Of a stretch of 64,000 nucleotides of DNA, positions 23,324 through 31,971 are shown piece after piece. Source of the stretch: Winogradskyella litoriviva (GTDB lineage: Bacteria > Bacteroidota > Bacteroidia > Flavobacteriales > Flavobacteriaceae); assembly GCF_013249065.1 (NCBI RefSeq), contig NZ_JABRWQ010000005.1:186001-250000 (forward strand), written 5' to 3'. Every line of letters begins with the position of its first letter. The first letter of the stretch is position 1. Under the pieces are notes generated by a model that worked only from the letters and a program-made list of their open reading frames with translations, made no database searches and was not told the origin of the DNA. The position numbers and the translations under genes are program-made.

Positions 23324-23950
23324 CTATTTTACGTGAATGAATTTTTCAGATGCTTTTATTAAGCTATCATATTTTTTAATAATATTTTCTAATCTTTTAA
23401 TATCGGGTTTCTCGTTATTTTGATAATTTCTAATCATCGACTCAGTTACGTATAGTTTCATTAAAATTAATTGGTCGTCTAAGGCTTTTGATTTTTCTGT
23501 GATTATTTTTTGTTTTTCTGCTAAAGCTTCAATTTTCTTTTTGTAATTGGTTTCTATAGTATTAAATGCGGCTATTGTTGATTCTTTAAGAGTAGAATCT
23601 TTAATTCTATTAGCATAAGTTTTGGCATTTGCAAAATATCTGGCATTAACGCTTACATATTGAGAGTACTCAGAAATACTATCATTTTCTATTTCACCCA
23701 TTTTAATGATTTCTTTGTGAAGTTTTTCTAGATTAGCGTTCTTGTCCATAGCTTCTTTATATAACTGAGAGATTATATCAGAATCATATCTTTTAGAGAA
23801 TGAAACACTCTTATAGTTTGATTCATCATCAAGTACTTCTGGTGTTTCATTTTGTATTTCTTGTATTGTAGGAGTTTTGGTTGCCGATTCATTAATACAG
23901 CTAGTTATTAATACTTGTAAGAGAAGTAATTGAAATATTTTTCTTTTCAT
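23324..23950 (-). CDS. Helical lipoprotein of unknown function
   Basis: 208 residues. Signal MKRKIFQLLLLQVLITSC with lipobox ITSC. The mature chain is highly charged and helical (NLEKLHKEIIKMGEIENDSISEYSQYV, NYKKKIEALAEKQKIITEKSKALDDQLILMKLYVTE, KRLENIIKKYDSLIKASEKF), consistent with coiled coils in the periplasm. No known domain recognised. It follows the VCBS-repeat gene on the same strand with a 128-base gap. Real gene by composition and signal sequence; role unknown. Confidence 0.65.
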   Translation of the reverse strand: MKRKIFQLLLLQVLITSCINESATKTPTIQEIQNETPEVLDDESNYKSVSFSKRYDSDIISQLYKEAMDKNANLEKLHKEIIKMGEIENDSISEYSQYVSVNARYFANAKTYANRIKDSTLKESTIAAFNTIETNYKKKIEALAEKQKIITEKSKALDDQLILMKLYVTESMIRNYQNNEKPDIKRLENIIKKYDSLIKASEKFIHVK

Positions 23951-24078
23951 ATTATTTTATAGTTTCTTAGTTCTTTGATTGGCTTGGTATTGTTTTATTT
24001 TAAATAGTAAATAAATCTGCCTGTTGTCTTTTGGTTATTTTTTTGAAGTATTTGATTATTGCTCTGTGAATGGTAGTA

Positions 24079-25434
24079 TTATATTTTATAAAATTTTATA
24101 GTTTTATAAAGATTCTTTTTTGATTGTATCTGCATAAAATACATACCTGCTTCAAGATTACTTACATCTACTGTATTTTGGTTAGCACTAGTAATTATTT
24201 GTCCAACGGTATTAAAGATAGTTATTTCTATGACATCAGTATTTACAGAAATACTATTAGATGTTGGATTTGGATAAATGTTTATTTCATTTTCATTATT
24301 ATAAGTTTCAACACTTAAAGGACTTTCATTAGTTATGTATCCTAAGTTAAACAAATTAGTTGTAGAGTTTAATCCGAGCCAAATAATATCATTATCTCCA
24401 TCATTGTCTAAATCATCTGAATAAACAATTTTATAAACAAAGGAATCATCTATTAATATTGAATTGCCAAATACACCAGATTGGTTATTCGCTTTCCAAT
24501 ATAGGTTAGCGTCGTTATTATCAATATAAAGTATATCATAAAAAGCGTCTGTATTTAATTTAGAATGATGAAATTGTGATAACGGTACATCCACATTATT
24601 AATTTGAGAAACTGTAAATATCTTATTAAATGTATTTAAATTATTATTAAAAAAGTCTATACCTTGGTTAGCTAAAGGGTTACCAGATATAACATCGATG
24701 TCTCCATCATTGTCAATATCAAAAGAGCTTAGAAATAAACGAATACCATCATTAATAAGAACTGTTGGTGAATTAAAAGATCCTGATGTATTGTTGGTGA
24801 ATAATTCCATACCAAACGTACCAGTATTAAGAATTAAATCCTTAAAACCATTTCCGTTAAAGTCAGCAACAGTCATAGAATAATACTCGGTAGCACTTTC
24901 AATTAGAATTGGTGCTGTAAAAACGCCAGCACCATCATTTTTACACATAGTGATTTTAGTATCACTATTGGTAACAATGTCTAGATCTCCATCATTTTCT
25001 ACATCTATAAGGAAAGATTTGAAGGCTCCAAGTGGTAAATTGCTATTTAGTACAATTTCGGACCAAGTTAAACCTCCGTTATTATTAATAAAAACACTTA
25101 CACTACTATTGTTATCATTATTATTAGTTGCAAGTAAATCTATATATCCATCTCCATTTACATCTCCAAAATCTAAATGGTAAGGTGTTGTAAATGTTGA
25201 TGTAATACTTTGTGAAGCAGAAAAACTAGTTCCTAAATTTTTGTACCAAACTATATTGTTAGAAAAACTACTTAATATAATATCTTTTTTGCCATCATTA
25301 TCTACATCAAAGGTTACAATATTTCTTTTGTTAATTGAAAAACTATCATCAATTATGATTGGAGAACCAAACTGAGCATTTAAATTAAAGTTTATAAAGA
25401 ATACAAAAATGCTTAGTAATTTTATGATTTTCAT
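24079..25434 (-). CDS. VCBS/FG-GAP repeat protein with T9SS type A sorting domain
   Basis: About 451 residues from the ATG at 25434, which gives the signal MKIIKLLSIFVFFINFNLNAQ; 34 in-frame codons upstream lack sense as a signal. Six or so FG-GAP/VCBS repeats carry Ca-binding DxDxDG loops: DVDNDGKKD, DVNGDGYID, DVENDGDLD, DFNGNGFKD, DIDNDGDID, DLDNDGDND. The C-terminal ~75 residues (IYPNPTSNSISV...IFNTVGQIITS...LEAGMYFMQIQ...KTIKFYKI) form a type A sorting domain that targets the protein to the type IX secretion system. Expected at the cell surface or released; ligand unknown. Confidence 0.9.
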   Translation of the reverse strand: MKIIKLLSIFVFFINFNLNAQFGSPIIIDDSFSINKRNIVTFDVDNDGKKDIILSSFSNNIVWYKNLGTSFSASQSITSTFTTPYHLDFGDVNGDGYIDLLATNNNDNNSSVSVFINNNGGLTWSEIVLNSNLPLGAFKSFLIDVENDGDLDIVTNSDTKITMCKNDGAGVFTAPILIESATEYYSMTVADFNGNGFKDLILNTGTFGMELFTNNTSGSFNSPTVLINDGIRLFLSSFDIDNDGDIDVISGNPLANQGIDFFNNNLNTFNKIFTVSQINNVDVPLSQFHHSKLNTDAFYDILYIDNNDANLYWKANNQSGVFGNSILIDDSFVYKIVYSDDLDNDGDNDIIWLGLNSTTNLFNLGYITNESPLSVETYNNENEINIYPNPTSNSISVNTDVIEITIFNTVGQIITSANQNTVDVSNLEAGMYFMQIQSKKNLYKTIKFYKI

Positions 25435-25647
25435 TCGGTGTGTTTTTAAGATGGCTGACTTTTGCTGATAAAAGTCGGTTTCCATAATGAACTTAAGACA
25501 AAAAGCGAAGTTAGTTTTTTGAAAGCATATTGTCAAATAGTACAGAATTAAACGGTAATTTGTTTTTAAACAAAGCTTTAGGGTTGTTATAACTAAAAAT
25601 TTTATATACGGTAATGTAAAATGACATCTTAAAAGGAGTAAAAATAA

Positions 25648-25673
25648 AAACCTTCCATATAAATGGAAGGTTT
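25648..25673 (-). terminator. Intrinsic terminator after the AhpD-like gene
   Basis: Perfect 11-bp stem AAACCTTCCAT / ATGGAAGGTTT with an ATAA loop; on the minus strand it is followed by TTTATTTTTA. It ends the TetR/AhpD-like transcript. Confidence 0.8.
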
Positions 25674-25708
25674 AAAGCAATCAATCAAAATGTGATTCTT
25701 ACTAGTAA

Positions 25709-26272
25709 CTAAGAATTCACAGTTTCTTTAGACCATGCAAATTTTTTAAATGCATCATCTACAGGTGTGTTTGCAATATGATTTGTGTAATTACTAATTG
25801 TTTTTTGAGATAAGCCTAATATGATATCTAATACGTGCTTTTCTTCATAACCAGCTGCATAGAAGGTGTCTAAATCTGTTTTAGAAACATTACCACGATT
25901 TCTAACAATAGTTAATGTCATTGTACGTAAGGCTTCTAGTTTAGAATCTGCTAAAGGTGTTTCATTACGTAATGCTTCAGTAATACTATCATCAACTTTC
26001 ATCATTTTGGCAATGCCTGTATGGGCTGGCACACAGTAATGACATGCGTGCTCTACATTAATAGCTTGCCATACAACAGTTAATTCTTCTTCGTTGAATG
26101 AAGATTGAGTGAATAACTCATGTAATGTCTGATATGCTTGTAAAAGTTGTGGTGAACCTGCTAAAACGCCATGTAAGCCAGGAATCATTCCGTAAGCTTT
26201 TTGAGAGTTTTCTAGTAAAGGTTTTGCTTCTGATGGAGCCGATTCAATGTTGTGAATTTTTAATGTAGTCAT
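25709..26272 (-). CDS. Carboxymuconolactone decarboxylase / AhpD-like protein
   Basis: 187 residues, cytoplasmic. The key site VEHACHYCVPAHTGIAKMM has the E-x-x-CxxC-x3-H pattern of AhpD-like peroxidase reductants, and the surrounding helices (LLQAYQTLHELFTQSSFNEEELTVVWQAI, LEALRTMTLTIVRNRGN) match the CMD family. It likely reduces peroxides or supports a peroxiredoxin rather than acting in aromatic degradation, since no such pathway is nearby. Located 69 bases downstream of a TetR gene on the same strand, with a shared palindrome in front of both, so it is probably the repressor's target. Confidence 0.88.
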   Translation of the reverse strand: MTTLKIHNIESAPSEAKPLLENSQKAYGMIPGLHGVLAGSPQLLQAYQTLHELFTQSSFNEEELTVVWQAINVEHACHYCVPAHTGIAKMMKVDDSITEALRNETPLADSKLEALRTMTLTIVRNRGNVSKTDLDTFYAAGYEEKHVLDIILGLSQKTISNYTNHIANTPVDDAFKKFAWSKETVNS

Positions 26273-26305
26273 AATTTTTCTTTTTAATTTATTTGTTAAT
26301 TATTT

Positions 26306-26321
26306 CTAAACGTTCGTTTAG
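26306..26321. promoter_or_regulatory. TetR operator site (upstream of AhpD-like gene)
   Basis: Perfect 6-bp palindrome CTAAAC-GTTC-GTTTAG between the TetR gene and the AhpD-like gene, 34 bases before the latter's start. The same arrangement, CTAAAC-AATC-GGTTAG, lies before the TetR gene. Confidence 0.6.
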
Positions 26322-26341
26322 TTATTGTGTAAAAAAAATGG

Positions 26342-26905
26342 TTAAAGGTTTTTAAAGGTTAGTTCAATATAGTCTTCAATTTCTTGTTTTGTATTTACTC
26401 TCGATGCCGCAGCTAAACCATGTTTTGCTAATAACAAATAGTTAGCTTGCCTTAAAATAGTTTCTTCATTTTTAGAGGTATCCATTTTTAATTTTTCTAT
26501 GATAATTTGCTTTAAATTAGTCATAAAAATGTTCATTTGTTCCTTTATTAATTCGTCTTCTGTTTCAGAAAACTCATTATATGTATTGGTTACAAAGCAC
26601 CCTTTTAAATTGTCGTCATTAAAATTAGAACTTACAGAATCGTAGAAAAATTGTTTAATATCTTCAATACCATTAGTGCCTTTTTTAAATTTTTCAAAAG
26701 TTGAATTTACTCTAGATTTATATTGCTTTAAACTTTCTAAAAATAAACTGTGCTTATTGCCAAAACTAGAATATATAGAAAACTTATTAATGCCCATTTC
26801 TTTTTCGAGCATTTGCATAGAGGTAGCTTCATAGCCATTTTTCCAAAAAAGGTGCATAGCTTTTTCTAATACTTCGTCTTCGTTATACTGTTTTTTGCGT
26901 GCCAT
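26342..26905 (-). CDS. TetR/AcrR family transcriptional regulator
   Basis: 187 residues. HTH: YNEDEVLEKAMHLFWKNGYEATSMQMLEKEMGINKFSIYSSFGNKHSLFLESL. The ligand domain includes LKGCFVTNTYNEFSETEDELIKEQMNIFMTNLKQIIIEKL, whose Gly-Cys-Phe resembles the CxxxN feature of the redox- or thiol-responsive TetR_C subgroup. The start at 26905 follows a TAGTTTTG -7 element that overlaps the palindrome at 26927-26942, predicting autorepression. It probably also controls the AhpD-like gene downstream. Confidence 0.92.
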   Translation of the reverse strand: MARKKQYNEDEVLEKAMHLFWKNGYEATSMQMLEKEMGINKFSIYSSFGNKHSLFLESLKQYKSRVNSTFEKFKKGTNGIEDIKQFFYDSVSSNFNDDNLKGCFVTNTYNEFSETEDELIKEQMNIFMTNLKQIIIEKLKMDTSKNEETILRQANYLLLAKHGLAAASRVNTKQEIEDYIELTFKNL

Positions 26906-26921
26906 TATTTCTAGTTACCCA

Positions 26922-26929
26922 CAAAACTA
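26922..26929 (-). promoter_or_regulatory. Putative -7 element of the second tetR gene
   Basis: On the minus strand TAGTTTTG, an exact TAnnTTTG, about 17 bases before the start codon. It overlaps the operator by three bases. No good -33 TTG is seen. Confidence 0.45.
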
Positions 26930-26942
26930 AACAATCGGTTAG
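26927..26942. promoter_or_regulatory. TetR operator site (upstream of the second tetR)
   Basis: CTAAAC-AATC-GGTTAG, an inverted repeat with one mismatch, same half-sites and 4-base spacing as 26306-26321. Confidence 0.55.
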
Positions 26943-26981
26943 TAATAAAAAAAGTTTTAACAATATATTCTGAAATATCCA

Positions 26982-27554
26982 CTATTTATTAAGGAATTCT
27001 ATAAGTTGAGCAACGGCTTTTCCGCGATGTCCAATTTTATTTTTTTCTTTAAGTGTTATTTCTGCGAATGTTTTTTTGTAGCCTTCTGCTTTAAAAACAG
27101 GATCGTATCCAAAACCACCTTCACCATGTTTTTCTTGAGTAATTTCTCCTTTACAAATACCTGTAAATGTGTGTAGTTCTCCATTGAGATATAAAGCAAT
27201 TACCGTTTTAAATTGTGCGTTTCGGTTGGATTTATCTTTTAACTGATTAAGAAGTTTATTCGTATTATCTTCTGCATTGCGCTGAGGTCCAGCATAACGA
27301 GCAGAGTAAACACCAGGTTCGCCATTAAGTGCTTCTACTTCCAAGCCTGTATCATCTGCAAAACAGTCATAGTTATAATGTTTTTTGAGATATTCTGCTT
27401 TTTGTATTGCATTACCTTTTATAGTTGGTTGCGTCTCAGGAATATCCTCAATGCATCCAATATCTTTTAAGCTTAATAGCTTAATATGAGAAGGTACAAT
27501 TGCTTGTACTTCTTTTAGTTTATTTAAATTATTTGTAGCGAATACGAGTTGCAT
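26982..27554 (-). CDS. rdgB: RdgB/HAM1 non-canonical purine NTP pyrophosphatase
   Basis: 190 residues. Hydrolyses ITP, dITP and XTP to monophosphates, cleaning the nucleotide pool. The family start FATNNLNKLKEVQAI, the metal/substrate motif FADDTGLEVEALNGEPGVYSARYAG, GEGGFGYDPVF and the terminal KNKIGHRGKA are all present, so it looks fully active. It is divergent from the S9 peptidase gene with about 63 bases between starts. Confidence 0.95.
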   Translation of the reverse strand: MQLVFATNNLNKLKEVQAIVPSHIKLLSLKDIGCIEDIPETQPTIKGNAIQKAEYLKKHYNYDCFADDTGLEVEALNGEPGVYSARYAGPQRNAEDNTNKLLNQLKDKSNRNAQFKTVIALYLNGELHTFTGICKGEITQEKHGEGGFGYDPVFKAEGYKKTFAEITLKEKNKIGHRGKAVAQLIEFLNK

Positions 27555-27617
27555 AAATTAAGTTTTAAAGAGTCAAAAATAGAGTTATATTTAACAATCA
27601 AATTTAATAAATTAGAA

Positions 27618-29777
27618 ATGAAGTTTTTTTTATCCTGTGCACTCATATTTTTATTTTCATTTTATAGTTTTTCTCAAAAAACATACAAATATCCTGAAGT
27701 TTCAAAAGGTTCATTTGTAGATACTTATTTTGGTGAAAGTATAGAAGACCCTTACCAATGGATGGAAAATCCTGCCGACCCAAGATTAGAAGAATGGTTA
27801 GCAGAAGAACAAAGATTAACTAACAAACAAGGAAATAAATATCTGCATAGATGGACTTTGAGAAGTCAGTTGGGTTCTATGTATTATGATACTAGAGTTT
27901 CTGAAAAAGAAACTTACCAAAAACAAGCAGATAGTTTAAAAACAAAATATCAATATAAATATAGAAGAAGTTCATCAAAACGTTCAGCGGATTTATTATA
28001 CCGTTTAAGGGGACAAAAGAATTATAAAAGTTTAATTAATATAAAGGACTTTAGAAAAAATAAAGATGATAATGTAAGTATTGTAGATGAATATCTTAAT
28101 GAAGATTTTGATCTAATTGCAGTTGAAATTTCACATAATGGAAGTGATTGGCACGAAATATATTTTTTCGATTTATTAACAGGAAAATTATTCGATGAAA
28201 AATTAGAAAATTTTAGAGCTACGAGTAATTTAATTTGGAAAGAAAGGGATGTAATTTATGATGCTTATGAAAAAGCTATTGAAGGTAGAGAATTATTGGA
28301 CAAAGCAAAAGGACAAAAATTATTTTATCATAAACTAGGTACTAAACAATCTGAGGATACAATGATATATGAAAACCCAGATTTAACGGGTACCAATCTG
28401 TTTTCATATTTTGAATTAAATGATAAAGTGTTTTTTAGACATTTTTATAATGTTAGAGGTAAGTCTTACAAAGCTTTATCAGTAGCATATATAAATCCTG
28501 AATCAATTTTTTTATCTAAGTTTTTGTTATATCCAGACTCTAAAAAGATTTACGTAAAGGTTGAATTACTAGAAGGTGATAACGTCATTTTGAGTACAAA
28601 TTGGGATTCTGGAAATGGAAGAGTTTTGCAAGCTGATATTACACAGTTAAATAAAGTTATAGAGTTAATACCAGAATATGATTCTCGACTAACCAACGTT
28701 AATAAATTAGGAAAAGGGAAAATTGCATGTATCTATTCGGATAATGGAAAAAATATGGTTTTAATTTTTGACATGGAAGGCAAATTATTAAGAACAATAG
28801 ATTTTCCGGAAGGGAAAGAGGTAAAAAACTTTTACGAAAATAATGATAGTGCTACACATACAGATTTTAGTTTATCCTCTTTTTTTCACCCGAAAATTTG
28901 GTATCAGTTATCGCTGTCAGATTTAACGTTTAAGCCAGCTCAAGTGATTAGTGTGCCTTATGATGCAGAAAAATTAGAAACGAGATATGTAAAATATAAA
29001 TCTAAGGATGGTACAGAAATACCAATGTATATTACGTGTGCTAAAGAAACTGTTTTAGATGGTAATAACCCAACTTTAATCTATGGTTATGGTGGCTACG
29101 GAACTACTATTGTGCCTTCTTTTAATGAGTCTTTAACGCTTTGGTTATTGCATGGTGGAGTTTATGCAGTACCAAATATTAGAGGAGGAGGAGCTAATGG
29201 TAGTGAGTGGAGTTTAGCAGGTAGACGATTAAATAAACAAAATACAATAGATGATTTTATTGCAGCAGCAGAATATCTTGTTGAAGAAAAATATACCAAT
29301 AGTAATAAACTGGCAATTAGTGGAGGTTCTCATGGTGCATTAATTGTAGGTGCTGCTATTACGCAAAGACCAGAACTATTTAAAGCTGCTATAGCAGAAG
29401 CAGGTCCTTATGATATGTTGAGAATGGAGAATTTTACAGTTGGTTCTGTAAATACAAATATTTCTGAATATGGCGTAACCAGTAATGAACTAGATTATAA
29501 AAATTTAAAGTCTTATTCGCCTTTACATAATATAAAAGAAGGTGTAAAATATCCTAATCTTTTACTGATTACTGGTGCAGCAGATGATAGAGTACCACCT
29601 CTGCATTCTTACAAGTTTTTAGCAACATTACAAGAGAAAGCAAGTAAAGAATCTTTGTTTCTTATGCATGTTATTGAAGGTTCTGGCCATGGTGGTGCTT
29701 TAAACTCAAAAGATTTTACGGAAAAACTTATTCATAAATATTCGTTTTTATTTGACCAATTAGACGTAGATATGTAG
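27618..29777 (+). CDS. Prolyl oligopeptidase family serine peptidase (S9A)
   Basis: About 719 residues. The ATG at 27618 gives the signal peptide MKFFLSCALIFLFSFYSFSQ; the in-frame upstream codons overlap the rdgB start and are not used. N-terminal YPEVSKGSFVDTYFGESIEDPYQWMENPADPRLEEWLAEEQ is typical of S9A, followed by a beta-propeller. The C-terminal alpha/beta hydrolase has the nucleophile elbow LAISGGSHGALIVGA (family usually GGSNGG), the Asp in GAADDRVPPLHSYKF and the His in GSGHGG. It cleaves Pro-containing peptides in the periplasm or outside. The His in place of Asn after the nucleophile is a small departure. Confidence 0.93.
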   Translation: MKFFLSCALIFLFSFYSFSQKTYKYPEVSKGSFVDTYFGESIEDPYQWMENPADPRLEEWLAEEQRLTNKQGNKYLHRWTLRSQLGSMYYDTRVSEKETYQKQADSLKTKYQYKYRRSSSKRSADLLYRLRGQKNYKSLINIKDFRKNKDDNVSIVDEYLNEDFDLIAVEISHNGSDWHEIYFFDLLTGKLFDEKLENFRATSNLIWKERDVIYDAYEKAIEGRELLDKAKGQKLFYHKLGTKQSEDTMIYENPDLTGTNLFSYFELNDKVFFRHFYNVRGKSYKALSVAYINPESIFLSKFLLYPDSKKIYVKVELLEGDNVILSTNWDSGNGRVLQADITQLNKVIELIPEYDSRLTNVNKLGKGKIACIYSDNGKNMVLIFDMEGKLLRTIDFPEGKEVKNFYENNDSATHTDFSLSSFFHPKIWYQLSLSDLTFKPAQVISVPYDAEKLETRYVKYKSKDGTEIPMYITCAKETVLDGNNPTLIYGYGGYGTTIVPSFNESLTLWLLHGGVYAVPNIRGGGANGSEWSLAGRRLNKQNTIDDFIAAAEYLVEEKYTNSNKLAISGGSHGALIVGAAITQRPELFKAAIAEAGPYDMLRMENFTVGSVNTNISEYGVTSNELDYKNLKSYSPLHNIKEGVKYPNLLLITGAADDRVPPLHSYKFLATLQEKASKESLFLMHVIEGSGHGGALNSKDFTEKLIHKYSFLFDQLDVDM

Positions 29778-29826
29778 TGTTTTTTAAGCTTATAACATTA
29801 CGCCTTTTTATTTAGTTATAATATCA

Positions 29827-30840
29827 ATGAATTTTAAATTGTCAATATATTTTTTTTTAAATAGGACTTCAGTTTTAAAATGGTTTGTGCTTCTGGTACT
29901 TAGTTTTACCAGTTTGGCAACAGCTGCTCAAGATTTAGAAGATTTAGATTCTTTATTGGTGGATAGAGATTTAGATAATTATTCATTTCGTTTATTTACC
30001 AATTATAAGTCTAATAAGTTTAGCATTCAAAATAGTGAATCTAAAGCAAGGTTTGTGCCTAATAATAGACATGGTTTAGGTTTAGGTATTGCTAACAAAA
30101 AAATTATAGTAGATATTGCTTTTAACCCTAAAAATGCTAATAAAGAGGCGACCAAAAAGTTTGATTTACAAGGAACAACAATTATAAAGAATAGGCATTA
30201 TTCTAATATTTATGTACAAACTTATAAAGGTTTTACAGCTAAAAATAATTTTGATGAAGATGCTGAGTTTATAAGCGATTTACGCTCTATTAGTTTTGGT
30301 CTTAATTATTTATACACCTTTGATGATATAGAGTTTTCTTATGCCTTGTTAAAAGCCGGATTGGCAGAAAAAAGAAATGACAACATTTTTATGACAGGAG
30401 GTATTGGGTTGTTCTCAGGTTTCGATTATTTTTCTTCAGACTCTAGTATTTTAACAGAAGACACAAGTCCTTATTTTAACGAAGAAGGTAGTATTAAACG
30501 ATTTCAAGGTGTAACCATTGGGGTTTTAGCTGGTTTTATATCTTATTTTAAACTACCAGAAAATATAACAGCCACTGTTAATATTATGCCAGGAATGGGT
30601 TTAATGTACAAAAAACTTACCGTAGAAGGTAAAAGTTATACGCCAAGTAATCCTATGCTATATAAATTAGATTTCTTAATAGGATTAGGTTACAATTTTG
30701 ATAGATATTATGTAAGCCTCACGTACAGTAACGGTTTGTATACTACAGATTTTGATTACGATAATAGATATCGTTTAAATCTTACTAATGCAAAATTAGC
30801 AATTGGTTACCGCTTTAAGAGTAAACGAAAAACATACTAA
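29827..30840 (+). CDS. DUF4421 family outer-membrane-type protein
   Basis: 337 residues. A hydrophobic signal (VLKWFVLLVLSFTSLATAAQ) follows a longer N-terminal extension. The rest is rich in alternating beta strands ending in aromatic residues: FRLFTNYKSNKFSIQN, RFVPNNRHGLGLGIANKKIIVDIAFNP, NIYVQTYKGF, ISFGLNYLYTF, FLIGLGYNFDRYYVSLTYSNGLYTTDFDYDNRYRLNLTNAKLAIGYRFK, matching DUF4421 (a small barrel-like outer-membrane protein). Function unknown. It follows the S9 peptidase gene by 50 bases on the same strand and may be co-transcribed. Confidence 0.8.
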   Translation: MNFKLSIYFFLNRTSVLKWFVLLVLSFTSLATAAQDLEDLDSLLVDRDLDNYSFRLFTNYKSNKFSIQNSESKARFVPNNRHGLGLGIANKKIIVDIAFNPKNANKEATKKFDLQGTTIIKNRHYSNIYVQTYKGFTAKNNFDEDAEFISDLRSISFGLNYLYTFDDIEFSYALLKAGLAEKRNDNIFMTGGIGLFSGFDYFSSDSSILTEDTSPYFNEEGSIKRFQGVTIGVLAGFISYFKLPENITATVNIMPGMGLMYKKLTVEGKSYTPSNPMLYKLDFLIGLGYNFDRYYVSLTYSNGLYTTDFDYDNRYRLNLTNAKLAIGYRFKSKRKTY

Positions 30841-30910
30841 TTCACAGAAATTATAAGTAAGATTTTAGTCCCTTAATTAGGAGTGATTTATAAATTTTAT
30901 CAATTATTTA

Positions 30911-30922
30911 TGATAATTATCA
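30911..30922. promoter_or_regulatory. Palindrome upstream of HPF gene
   Basis: Perfect 12-base palindrome TGATAATTATCA, 64 bases before the HPF start codon. It might be an operator, but such AT-rich palindromes also arise by chance here. Confidence 0.25.
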
Positions 30923-30985
30923 GCAATAAAATTCACTAAAATCGTTAACTTAGACAAAAGAATTATAACTTAAACTATATAGAAT

Positions 30986-31285
30986 ATGACTGTAAATTTT
31001 CAATACGTAAACATAGATACAAGCGAAACGCTTTCAGCATTAACGGAAGAAAAATTAAAAAAATTAGCCAACAAATTTGAGTTTCTTATTTCTGCTCAAG
31101 TATATTTTAAGCATGACGAGAAAGACCGCGAAACAGGTAAAATTTGTAATATAGAATTAAGTTTACCAGGACCACGTCTTTTTGCAACATCAAATAAAAA
31201 GAATTACGAAATGGCAATGACAGAAACCATTAAAGATTTAGAGCGTCAACTAAAAAAAAGAAAAGAAGTTTTTAGTACACATTAA
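30986..31285 (+). CDS. hpf: Short HPF/RaiA-type ribosome hibernation factor
   Basis: 99 residues, single S30AE domain: VNIDTSETLSALTEEKLKKLANKF, AQVYFKHDEKDRETGKICNIELSLPGPRLFATSNKKNYEMAMTETIKDLERQLKKRKEVF. Without the C-terminal dimerisation domain it is a short HPF/RaiA form that binds the 30S decoding region and inactivates ribosomes in stationary phase. It is monocistronic and convergent with rlmH. Naming as HPF versus RaiA is not resolvable from this sequence. Confidence 0.9.
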   Translation: MTVNFQYVNIDTSETLSALTEEKLKKLANKFEFLISAQVYFKHDEKDRETGKICNIELSLPGPRLFATSNKKNYEMAMTETIKDLERQLKKRKEVFSTH

Positions 31286-31322
31286 TAGATTAAGACGTTT
31301 ATTTTAAGAGGGTTTATAGTTC

Positions 31323-31796
31323 TTAGCGATGATGATAAGGTTCATTTCTAAGAATTGTAAACCCTCTGTATAATTGTTCTATAAAGAATAAGCGTACCAT
31401 TTGATGGGAAAACGTCATTTTAGATAAACCTAATTTTCCGTTGGCTCTTTTATATACAGCATCCGAAAATCCATAAGGTCCGCCAATTACAAAGATTAAC
31501 GTTTTTATACCAGAATTCATATGTTTTTGCAAATAGGAAGAAAATGCAACAGAATCTAGTTGCTTACCATTTTCATCAAGGAGAATTAAAACATCCGAAG
31601 TCTGTGTCTTGGCTAAAATAAGTTCACCTTCTTTTTCTTTTTGCTGAGCTTCAGATAAATTTTTGACCTTTTTTAAATCAGGAATGACTTCAAATTCAAA
31701 CTTTATATAAAAACCTAGACGTTTGGTATAATCCGTAATGAGTGCTTGTAGATTTTTATTGTCGGTTTTGCCTATGGCTATAAGTTTTATGTTCAT
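31323..31796 (-). CDS. rlmH: 23S rRNA (pseudouridine1915-N3)-methyltransferase
   Basis: 157 residues, the usual RlmH length. N-terminal MNIKLIAIGKTDNKNLQALITDY and the C-terminal SPOUT knot IFVIGGPYGFSDAVYKRANGKLGLSKMTFSHQMVRLFFIEQLYRGFTILRNEPYHH are conserved, including the terminal YHH that touches the substrate. It methylates pseudouridine 1915 in helix 69 of 70S ribosomes. Convergent with the HPF gene 38 bases away and divergent from nadC. Confidence 0.97.
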   Translation of the reverse strand: MNIKLIAIGKTDNKNLQALITDYTKRLGFYIKFEFEVIPDLKKVKNLSEAQQKEKEGELILAKTQTSDVLILLDENGKQLDSVAFSSYLQKHMNSGIKTLIFVIGGPYGFSDAVYKRANGKLGLSKMTFSHQMVRLFFIEQLYRGFTILRNEPYHHR

Positions 31797-31971
31797 TTTA
31801 TGTTTACTTCTGGTGATTCCGATTTTTTTCTAAATCGTATTGAGAAGTCTATAATTAGAAGGTTCTCTATGCAAATTTATTCGTTTTACTTATAAATTCA
31901 CTCCAACTGAGGATAGATTTATTCAAATTTTCAAATTTCAATTCCTATTTTTACAACAAATATGTATTCAA

